A stretch of 64,000 nt of DNA from NCBI RefSeq assembly GCF_011682065.1, contig NZ_VUYU01000006.1, positions 124,001 through 188,000 on the forward strand. The letters run 5' to 3'. This stretch comes from Massilia rubra (GTDB lineage: Bacteria; Pseudomonadota; Gammaproteobacteria; Burkholderiales; Burkholderiaceae_D). Position numbers and translations under genes: made by a program. The notes beneath the pieces were generated by a model. That model was not told the DNA's origin. It saw only the letters and a program-made list of their open reading frames with translations, and ran no database searches. Positions within the stretch are counted from its first letter, which is position 1. Each line of letters begins with the position of its first letter. Positions 8,590 through 15,436 of the stretch are shown piece after piece.

Positions 8590-9788
8590 GCGCAGTGCCT
8601 CGCCACCAGGCTGCAATTGGCGCCGCCGAAGGCGAAAGCGTTGACCAGGGCGGCGGCGACGTTCTTGCGGATTGCGCTAGTCAACACATGCGGAAGCGCG
8701 CAGGCCGGATCGGGTTGAACCAGGTTCGCGGTCGGCAGCACGATGCCCTGCTCCAGCGCCGCGTGGGCGCACAGAAAACCCAGCGCACCGGCGCCGGCGA
8801 TCCAGTGGCCAAGCGCCCCTTTGACCGAGCTGACATGGGCGGCGTCGAGGCTCGCGCCCAGCACGCGCCGCAATGCCAGCGCTTCGACCGCGTCGTTCAG
8901 CGGCGTCGAGGTGCCATGCGCCTGGATGTAGTCGACCGCATCGAGGCCGGCAGCGGCGAGCGCGATGCGCATGGCGCGCGTCGCGCCATCGCCCTGCGGG
9001 TCGGGTGCGGTCAGGTGATGGGCGTCGAGGCTGCGGCCTTCGCCGGCCAGTTCGACCGTGGCATTGCCGCGTTCAACCGACAGCACCACCATGGCGGCGC
9101 CCTCGCCGATCACAAAACCGTCGCGCCGCACGTCGAACGGGCACGAGACGCCGCGCGCGCTCAGTGCGCCAACGCGGCCAAAACCGGCCAGCATCATCGG
9201 ATCGACATCGGCGCCGACGCCGCCGCACAGGGCCACGTCGCACACGCCGAGGCGGATCGCCCGCGCCGCCTCGGCAATCGCGCTCGCGCCCGAGGCACAG
9301 GCCAGCGAAATCGTCACCGCCGGGCCATGGGCGCCGTATTCAAGGGCGAGCGCCGAGGTGACGGCGGCGGGCGAGATAATGGAAGCGTCGAATTCGGCCA
9401 CCAGCGCCGCCGCCTTGACGCCGAACTGCGCATGGTCGAAGCGCGCGCCGCCGCCGGCGCCACGGGTCAATCCATGCAAGGTGGCGAACGGCGCACGGCC
9501 CGATTCCGCGCCGAGGAAGATGCCGAGGCGTTCAGGCGCGACATCGACGCCGGCGCCCTGCCACGCTTCACGCGCGGCGACCCGCACCAGCGCCAGGCGG
9601 CGGTCGCCCGTGTGGGTGAAGCCGTCGATCTCCGCGCCGGCCGTGGATGGAAAACCGGTCACGTCAAACCCATGCACCTGCCCGATGGCGCTGCGCCCGG
9701 CAGCGAGCGCTTGCAGCGAGGCGGGCCAGTTGGCGCCCAATGCCGTGATGGCGCCGACGCCTCGCACGAACACGCGCCTTGGCGTCAT
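8586..9788 (-). CDS. Beta-ketoacyl-ACP synthase II-type (active)
   Basis: A 400-residue FabF-type condensing enzyme. Cys164 (LACASG), His291 (QAHGTSTP), Lys323 and His328 (SVKGALGHWIAG) form the complete active site; the C-terminal NAFAFGGANCS loop is also present. The start MTPRRVFVRG at 9788 overlaps the dehydratase gene by 4 bp. Its sequence differs clearly from the other intact ketosynthase in the operon (6314-7582), so the two probably have different acyl preferences or partners rather than being recent duplicates. It is the second gene of the minus-strand operon. Confidence 0.9.
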   Translation of the reverse strand: MTPRRVFVRGVGAITALGANWPASLQALAAGRSAIGQVHGFDVTGFPSTAGAEIDGFTHTGDRRLALVRVAAREAWQGAGVDVAPERLGIFLGAESGRAPFATLHGLTRGAGGGARFDHAQFGVKAAALVAEFDASIISPAAVTSALALEYGAHGPAVTISLACASGASAIAEAARAIRLGVCDVALCGGVGADVDPMMLAGFGRVGALSARGVSCPFDVRRDGFVIGEGAAMVVLSVERGNATVELAGEGRSLDAHHLTAPDPQGDGATRAMRIALAAAGLDAVDYIQAHGTSTPLNDAVEALALRRVLGASLDAAHVSSVKGALGHWIAGAGALGFLCAHAALEQGIVLPTANLVQPDPACALPHVLTSAIRKNVAAALVNAFAFGGANCSLVARHCA

Positions 9789-10258
9789 GGCTCCTCGGCC
9801 GAGCCGGTGAGCCAGATATTGAGCACCTCGCGGCGGCGCGCCAGCAACTTTGGATTGGTCACGCGGGCGAAAGCGAAGGCCAGTTCGGCCTCGGCCACCA
9901 GTTTGCCGTCCACGCGCGCCATGGCGCGCACCTGGCCGCCATCTTCATGCACCACGATGCCGTGGCATTCGAGTTCCATCTTGTCGCCTGCGCGCACCTG
10001 GTGGCGGAACTTGGCGCGGTCCACTGTGACCAGCAGCGCGTGCAGGTCGTGGCGGCCTTGTTCGCGCATGCTCGCTTCGACCAGCACCCCACCCAGCTGC
10101 GCCATCGATTCGATGATCATCGCGCCGGGCATGATGGGGTGTCCAGGAAAATGGTCGGCAAAAATATCATCCGACAGCGACACGCACTTGACTCCCGACG
10201 CCAGTTGCGGCGGCACAAGCGCCGTAATTTTATCGAGAAGTATGTATCGCATCCGCAC
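9785..10258 (-). CDS. Beta-hydroxyacyl-ACP dehydratase, FabZ-like
   Basis: A 157-residue single hot-dog-fold dehydratase. The motif HFPGHPIMPG carries the catalytic His40, and Glu50 follows in MIIESMAQ, as in FabZ. It dehydrates 3-hydroxyacyl-ACP to the trans-2-enoyl form. It is the first gene of the minus-strand operon; the ATG at 10258 follows the divergent promoter region, with a second in-frame ATG two codons later. No enoyl reductase is recognisable in the window, so the double bonds it makes may stay in the product, as in polyene pathways, or be reduced by host FabI or by the nitroreductase-like protein. Confidence 0.88.
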   Translation of the reverse strand: MRMRYILLDKITALVPPQLASGVKCVSLSDDIFADHFPGHPIMPGAMIIESMAQLGGVLVEASMREQGRHDLHALLVTVDRAKFRHQVRAGDKMELECHGIVVHEDGGQVRAMARVDGKLVAEAELAFAFARVTNPKLLARRREVLNIWLTGSAEEP

Positions 10259-10323
10259 TGCCCTTTACGTCTATCGATTGCTACCGGCAGCGCCCAACGG
10301 CCACTCAAGACATGCAATTCAGG

Positions 10324-10337
10324 TTAGGATATCCTAA
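10324..10337. promoter_or_regulatory. Perfect 14-bp palindrome in the divergent promoter region
   Basis: The sequence TTAGGATATCCTAA is a perfect palindrome lying between the dehydratase start (10258, minus) and the Tes-like radical SAM start (10380, plus). Further TTAAC/CTAAC-like elements follow directly (10339-10351). Its central place in a 121-bp divergent region suits an operator for a dimeric regulator controlling both arms. No regulator gene for it is seen in the window. Confidence 0.5.
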
Positions 10338-10379
10338 AGTTAACACCTAACACCAGTAGATCATCGTTGAAAGGTTCAC

Positions 10380-12203
10380 ATGGAATGTACCAGCTGCGAC
10401 ACGAGCACCGTGCGCAAGGATCGCGAGCACACCTTCTTCATGCACGAGATGGCCATCTGCGGCGGCTGCACCGCGCCGATCGAAGCGCGCGTGGTGCTGC
10501 GCGACGATGGCGTGGTGCGCCTGATCCACTGCAAGCAGTGCGGCCCTTCCGAACAGATGGTATCGAGCGACGCCAAGGGATGGATGGCGGGCTTTCTCGC
10601 GCGCGGCCAGGTCGAACCGGGCAAGGTTGGCGACCACTATTTCAAGCACACGACATCGACCTGTCCGGGGTGCCTGGCATTGCTGCCGGCCGATGTGGTG
10701 ATCCGCGACGGCAAAGTCTATTTTGTGAAGAACTGCGAGAAATGCGGCCCGTCCGAGGCGCTGGTGTCGGAAGACGCGGCCTACTACGTGGACGCGTACT
10801 CGTACGCGCGCGCCGGCACCGAGCCGCTGGTGTTCGCCACCGAGGTCGACCAAGGCTGCCCGACCGACTGCGGCACCTGCGGCGACCATGAACAGCACAC
10901 CTGCCTGCCGATTATCGAGATTACCGACTACTGCAACCTGGAATGCCCGGTCTGCATCGTCAACAACACCAATGCGTATCACCTTTCGAACGAGGCGTTC
11001 ACGCGCATGATCGACACGCTGGTGCGCAACGAGGGCCAGGTGGAGTCGATTGCGCTGTCCGGCGGCGAGCCGACCAGCCACCCGCGCCTGATGGAACTGA
11101 TCGCGATCGCCACGCGCGAGGAAATCGGCCGCATCGTGATCATCACGAACGGCTTGCGGCTTGGCCGCGACCGCGCCTTTGCCGAGAAAATCAAGGCCAG
11201 CGGCGCCTACATCGCGCTGCAGTTCGATGGTTTTACGGCCGATACGCACGAAAAAATCCGCGGGCGCGACCTGTGCGACGAAAAGAGCGCCGCACTCAAG
11301 ATGCTCAAGGACCTCAATATCCCGACGCAGCTCATTTTCGTGGCCGCGCGCGGCGTCAACGAGCACCAGATCGGCCAGGTGGTGGAGATGTTCCTCTCGG
11401 AAGACCACTTCTTGTCGCTGAACTTCCAGCCGGTCGCCTTTACCGGCGCGGGCGGCGGGCAGTTCGCGCACGACCCGATGGACCGGCTGACGATTCCGGG
11501 CGTGATCAAGGCGATCGAGGAACAGACCAACGGCAAGCTGAAGGTGAGCGATTTTGCGCCCCTGCCCTGCTCCCACCCGCAGTGCGTCTCGCTCAGCTAC
11601 CTGCTGCGCATGAACGACGGCAGCCACATTCCGTTCGGGCGCTTTGTCGACTTCCGCACGCACGGCACCTTGCTGCGCTCGTCGGCCACGCTGGGCGCGT
11701 CGCCCGAGATTCACGATGCGATGAGCGATGTGGTGCACGACGTGTTCGCGCGCCAGGATGAAATCGAGCGTTCGGCCGACATCCTCGCCGCCCTGCGCCG
11801 CACCATCGACGTGATGTTCCCGAACCGGCCGGTCAGCGCCAAGGAAGCGATTCACCTGGGCGAGCAGCAGGCCAAGTCGATCTTTTTGCACCACTATATG
11901 GACCGCCACGACTTCGACCTGGAACGGCTGCGCAAGTGCTGCCACCATTATCCGCAGGTGGACGGGCGCATCATGCCGGCCTGCGGCTTCAATATGTTCC
12001 ACCGGGGCGCGGCCAAGGGGCCGGAAACCGAACTGGCGGCATGGGGCAAGAAGCCCTGGACCACGGACGCGCCGGTGCAGGTCGTGCAGTTCCACCGCAC
12101 CGACACGCGCCAGGCGCTGACCGGCATCGGGGTCGACGAAACGCCGGCGCGCGCGCCGCATTCGATCGGCCTTGGTGGCGGCAAGCCGGTGGTGCTCAAA
12201 TAA
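10380..12203 (+). CDS. Tes-like radical SAM enzyme (tetraether-synthase-like family)
   Basis: A 607-residue radical SAM protein. The core motif CNLECPVC (Cys185, 189, 192) is followed by SGGEPTSHP. Directly before it is an extra cysteine cluster (GCPTDCGTCGDH, Cys160, 164, 167, plus Cys175). The N-terminus holds two similar Cys-ribbon segments (residues 27-54 and 95-122). The C-terminus has a conserved-looking CC...ACGFN segment (Cys520/521 and 535). This layout matches, as I recall the family, the archaeal GDGT/macrocyclic archaeol synthase (Tes), which joins lipid chain ends by sp3 C-C coupling. An AAAGG ribosome site precedes the ATG. It is divergent from the fatty-acid-like operon and overlaps the SDR by 1 bp. 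The substrate is unknown; chain coupling or methylene-type chemistry on an acyl chain is inference. Confidence 0.82.
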   Translation: MECTSCDTSTVRKDREHTFFMHEMAICGGCTAPIEARVVLRDDGVVRLIHCKQCGPSEQMVSSDAKGWMAGFLARGQVEPGKVGDHYFKHTTSTCPGCLALLPADVVIRDGKVYFVKNCEKCGPSEALVSEDAAYYVDAYSYARAGTEPLVFATEVDQGCPTDCGTCGDHEQHTCLPIIEITDYCNLECPVCIVNNTNAYHLSNEAFTRMIDTLVRNEGQVESIALSGGEPTSHPRLMELIAIATREEIGRIVIITNGLRLGRDRAFAEKIKASGAYIALQFDGFTADTHEKIRGRDLCDEKSAALKMLKDLNIPTQLIFVAARGVNEHQIGQVVEMFLSEDHFLSLNFQPVAFTGAGGGQFAHDPMDRLTIPGVIKAIEEQTNGKLKVSDFAPLPCSHPQCVSLSYLLRMNDGSHIPFGRFVDFRTHGTLLRSSATLGASPEIHDAMSDVVHDVFARQDEIERSADILAALRRTIDVMFPNRPVSAKEAIHLGEQQAKSIFLHHYMDRHDFDLERLRKCCHHYPQVDGRIMPACGFNMFHRGAAKGPETELAAWGKKPWTTDAPVQVVQFHRTDTRQALTGIGVDETPARAPHSIGLGGGKPVVLK

Positions 12204-12943
12204 TGGGGATCCTCGACGGACGGACCGCATTGGTCACCGGCGGCTCGCGCGGCCTGGGACGCGCCCTGTGCATGGCGCTGGCGCGCGAAGGCGCGAACGT
12301 GGCTTTTAACTATTCGCGTTCGGTGGCCGAAGCCGAGGCCGTGCTGGCCGCGCTCAAGGAACTGGGCGTGAAGGCGTGGGCGTTCCAGGTGTCGGTGCTG
12401 GACAAGGCGGGCCTGCAGGGCATGGTGCGCGCGATCGAGCAGGATGCGGGGGCGATCGATATCTTGATCAACAACGCCGGCATCGGCCAGGTGGTGCCGC
12501 TCGCGCTGATGGAAGAAGAGGACTGGGACCGCATGATGAACACCAACGTCAAGGGCGCATTTTTGACCACGCAGGCGGTGTTGCGCGGGATGATCCACCA
12601 GAAGCGCGGGCGCATTTTGAATATCAGTTCGCTGGCGGGCGTGAAGATGATGCAGGCGCCGGTGCACTACAGCGCGGCCAAGGCGGCGCTCAAGGGCATG
12701 ACGGAGGCGCTGGCGAAGGAAGTGGGCCGCTACGGCATTACCGTCAACTGCCTGGCGCCGGGCGTGCTCGATGAAGGCGTGAGCGGCAATGTGCCGGCGG
12801 CGAAGATGACGGAATACGTGCGCCATTGTGCGCTGGGGCGACTGGGAACGGTGGAGGAAGTGGCGGAAGCGGCGGCGTTTTTTGTGTCGGACAAGAACAG
12901 CTATATGAGCGGAGCGACGGTGGTGATCGACGGCGCGGTTTGA
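12203..12943 (+). CDS. FabG-like short-chain dehydrogenase/reductase
   Basis: A 246-residue classical SDR, starting MGILDGRTALVTGGSRGLG, with the NNAG motif and a catalytic Ser-Tyr-Lys set (NISS, then HYSAAK). The ATG shares one base with the stop of the Tes-like gene (TAATG), so the two are translated from one message. It resembles 3-oxoacyl-ACP reductases and is probably a second ketoreductase of the pathway or a tailoring reductase for the product of the radical SAM step. It is distinct from the FabG-like protein at 4441-5175. The gene ends directly against a truncated TonB receptor remnant. Confidence 0.88.
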   Translation: MGILDGRTALVTGGSRGLGRALCMALAREGANVAFNYSRSVAEAEAVLAALKELGVKAWAFQVSVLDKAGLQGMVRAIEQDAGAIDILINNAGIGQVVPLALMEEEDWDRMMNTNVKGAFLTTQAVLRGMIHQKRGRILNISSLAGVKMMQAPVHYSAAKAALKGMTEALAKEVGRYGITVNCLAPGVLDEGVSGNVPAAKMTEYVRHCALGRLGTVEEVAEAAAFFVSDKNSYMSGATVVIDGAV

Positions 12944-13291
12944 GGAGGGCCGGACAACCGCCTGGCCGAGCAAGTGCCCTTGTCGGCCACGGCCGGCGTC
13001 GATTACAAGGCGGGCGCGCTGACCAGCGGGGCCTCGTTCGTGTACAGCAGCGGCGGCCACGTGCGCTTGTCGCTGAATGAATTTACCTATGCTTCCGCCC
13101 GCCGCGACCTGGAAATGTATGGCTTGTGGAAACTGGACAACAAGCTGCAGTTGAGAGTGAGCATCGCCAATGCGCTGCGGCATGACTGGATCAGCGACCG
13201 CGGTTACGCGGGCGCGGCGGGCAGCTCTGGCACCCGCTCCACCCAGCCGGGCAAGACCTGGGTGCGGGCCATGCTGGAGGCGCGCTTCTGA
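12944..13291 (+). pseudogene. C-terminal remnant of a TonB-dependent receptor
   Basis: Directly after the SDR stop, and in the same frame, the translation reads as the last 115 residues or so of an outer-membrane receptor barrel (PDNRLAEQVPLSATAGVDYK, then alternating beta strands, ending VRAMLEARF with a terminal Phe). There is no plug domain, signal peptide or start. A gene of this type normally exceeds 650 residues, so about 85% is missing. The clean join to the biosynthetic cluster suggests the cluster was inserted into, or recombined with, an older receptor gene. Confidence 0.75.
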
Positions 13292-13469
13292 CGGCGCGTG
13301 GCAGACGGCGCGTGCCCTGGCGCAAGGTCGTTTCGCCTTAAGCTGAATCAAGCGCGCGCCCTGTCCGCACGGGCTTGCCAAAGCCGGGATGTGCTTATCA
13401 TTTGCTGACACAGGACGCGGCCGCCAACCTGCCGGCCGCGCATGCTGTGTTTCAAGAAAGAGGCCTATC

Positions 13470-13928
13470 ATGACCAGCCCCCTTACCCTGCTCATGCCAG
13501 TACTTCCCGGCACCAGCGCGGTGACTGTCGTCGCCACCCTGACCACCCTGCTGCCGACCATCGAGGCCGCGCTCGCGTCGATCGGCACCGTCCATTATGC
13601 GCGCCTCGTCTTGCTCGATCGCTCGCAACCGAACCTGCAACCGGACCTGTTCTCGCTGCTGCCATCGGACAACCTCGTCATTGGCATCATCACTTCCTTC
13701 GATGGCGATTTCGGCCCCTACATCCATGACTTCACGGTCCAGCTGAGCGCCGAGTTCGACAAGACTTTGTCGCTGGTGGTCGGCGGCGCGGCGTTGACGC
13801 CGGTGGTCGATCACGAGGCTGAATTCGAAGCATTTATCGCCGAGAACAATGCCTCGCAACATATTCCGAACACCTATTTCTTCGCCGCTTACCAGCATAC
13901 CGTGCAAGACATCCTGGCAGCGATCTGA
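13470..13928 (+). CDS. Conserved-looking hypothetical protein paired with DyP-like peroxidase
   Basis: A 152-residue protein starting MTSPLTLLMPV at 13470 behind an AAGAAAGAGG ribosome site. I do not recognise the family. The sequence is soluble, acidic and has no signal peptide. It contains SIGTVHYARLVLLD and TSFDGDFGPYIHDF, which resemble segments seen in ferredoxin-like halves of DyP-type proteins, so it may be a partner or a detached domain of the peroxidase encoded 65 bp downstream in the same direction. Function is not known; co-transcription with the next gene is likely from spacing. Confidence 0.7.
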   Translation: MTSPLTLLMPVLPGTSAVTVVATLTTLLPTIEAALASIGTVHYARLVLLDRSQPNLQPDLFSLLPSDNLVIGIITSFDGDFGPYIHDFTVQLSAEFDKTLSLVVGGAALTPVVDHEAEFEAFIAENNASQHIPNTYFFAAYQHTVQDILAAI

Positions 13929-13993
13929 TCCGGCGCGCGCACCTGGCCCGCTCCCGGTGCGCTGTTCATACGCGAGGGCGACGGGAGAAGCGA

Positions 13994-15436
13994 ATGAGCG
14001 ATTCTGCGATTGACCTGGACGACGTGCAAGGCGTCATCCTGCATGGCTACCGCGTCAAGCTGGTGCGGCATTTCGTGCTCACGATCACGGATGCGGGCGC
14101 AACCGGCAGGCTGATCGCGGCGCTGGTGCGGGGCGACCATGGCTTGCCCGCGATCACGACGGCCAGGCGCATTGCGCCCAAGCCGGCCCTGTTCATGAAC
14201 ATCTGCTTCAGCGCGTCCGGCCTGGCTGCGCTCGGCATCAGCGCGCAACAGTTGGCCAGCTTCGACGCGGCGTTCCGGCGTGGCGCGACCGATCCGGCCA
14301 GTGCGGCGACGGTGGGCGACGTGGGACCGAGCGCGCCGCAGCACTGGATCGGCGGCTTGCACGATGGCGCGCGGGTGCATATTTTGCTCAGCTTGTGGGC
14401 GACCGATTCGCACGCGGCGCTCGAGGACGCGTCGGCCCGCTTGCGCGCCGCGTTCACGAACGGCGTGACCGAGCTGTACGTGCAGGACGGTGCGGAATTC
14501 CCGGACAGAACCGTCCATTTCGGCTACCGCCACGGCATCGCGCAGCCGACCATCATCGGCGTGCCGCGCAAGCGGGATGCGCCCGATGCCCAGCCGCCGG
14601 TGCCGGCCGGCGAATTTTTGCTCGGCCACCGCAATGCTGGAGGGGGCACCTACCGGGTGTTGCCGGATGAATTGTCGAGCAACAGCAGCTATGCCGTGTT
14701 CCGGATACTGGAACAGGATGTGGCCGGGTTCGAGGCCATGCTGGCGCGTTTTTCCGCACAGACGGGCATCGATATCGAGATGCTTGCGGCAAAACTTCTC
14801 GGGCGCTGGCGCAACGGCAATCCGCTGACCTTGACGCCAACGGCGCAAGGCGCGCCGCTGCCGGATGCGCAGCTGAACAGCTTTGAGTTCGTCGGCAGCG
14901 ATCCTGCCACGAACGATACGCTGGGCCTGAAATGCCCGATCGGCGCCCACATCCGGCGCAACAATCCGCGCGACGCCGCCGTGATCGGCACCGACAGTAC
15001 CCATCACCGGCTCATGCGGCGCTCGATGCCGTATGGTCCGCAGTATGATCCGGACCACCCTGACACGCATGCGCGCGGGCTGATCGGCTTCTTTATCAAC
15101 GCGAGCATCCGCAACCAGTTCGAATTCCTGAGCAGCGAGTGGAACCGGAGGGATGATTTCGTGAAATCGGCGACCGGCCCCGAGGGCGCGGCCGCCGGCA
15201 ATGCCGTCTACAACATCAGCGGCGAGGATTTTCTTGCCGGCGTGAACGATCCGGCCAGCAGCGCGTTCACCCTGCCCGGCAAGGGTCCGAAAGGCAGCGC
15301 CAACCGGACCCTGGACGGCTTTTCACGGCTGGTGACCACGCGCGGCGGGGTGTACTGCTTTTTCCCGAGCATCAAAGGACTGCTGTACCTGGCGCAATTG
15401 ACAGCCGCCGCCGGGGCCGTGCCTTACCAGCGGTAG
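13994..15436 (+). CDS. DyP-type peroxidase-like protein with altered distal motif
   Basis: A 480-residue protein of the dye-decolorising peroxidase family. The proximal haem-ligand region reads CPIGAHIRRNNPRD, as expected. The distal motif, normally GXXDG, reads GYRHGIAQP near residues 176-184, so the catalytic Asp is His. No Tat or Sec signal is visible, so it is probably cytosolic. DyP enzymes oxidise dyes, phenolics or other substrates with hydrogen peroxide; loss of the Asp may change activity or mean a non-peroxidase role. It follows a small unknown gene by 65 bp and overlaps the 3' end of the convergent TonB receptor gene by 13 bp. Confidence 0.82.
   Translation: MSDSAIDLDDVQGVILHGYRVKLVRHFVLTITDAGATGRLIAALVRGDHGLPAITTARRIAPKPALFMNICFSASGLAALGISAQQLASFDAAFRRGATDPASAATVGDVGPSAPQHWIGGLHDGARVHILLSLWATDSHAALEDASARLRAAFTNGVTELYVQDGAEFPDRTVHFGYRHGIAQPTIIGVPRKRDAPDAQPPVPAGEFLLGHRNAGGGTYRVLPDELSSNSSYAVFRILEQDVAGFEAMLARFSAQTGIDIEMLAAKLLGRWRNGNPLTLTPTAQGAPLPDAQLNSFEFVGSDPATNDTLGLKCPIGAHIRRNNPRDAAVIGTDSTHHRLMRRSMPYGPQYDPDHPDTHARGLIGFFINASIRNQFEFLSSEWNRRDDFVKSATGPEGAAAGNAVYNISGEDFLAGVNDPASSAFTLPGKGPKGSANRTLDGFSRLVTTRGGVYCFFPSIKGLLYLAQLTAAAGAVPYQR

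Noticed and set aside
3356-10258. Aryl polyene or flexirubin cluster
   Set aside because: KS, KS-like partners, FabG, dehydratase and ACP fit in part, but the expected aromatic starter ligase, ammonia lyase or chorismatase-type gene, acyltransferase and export genes are not seen, while radical SAM, nitroreductase and aminotransferase genes are unexpected.
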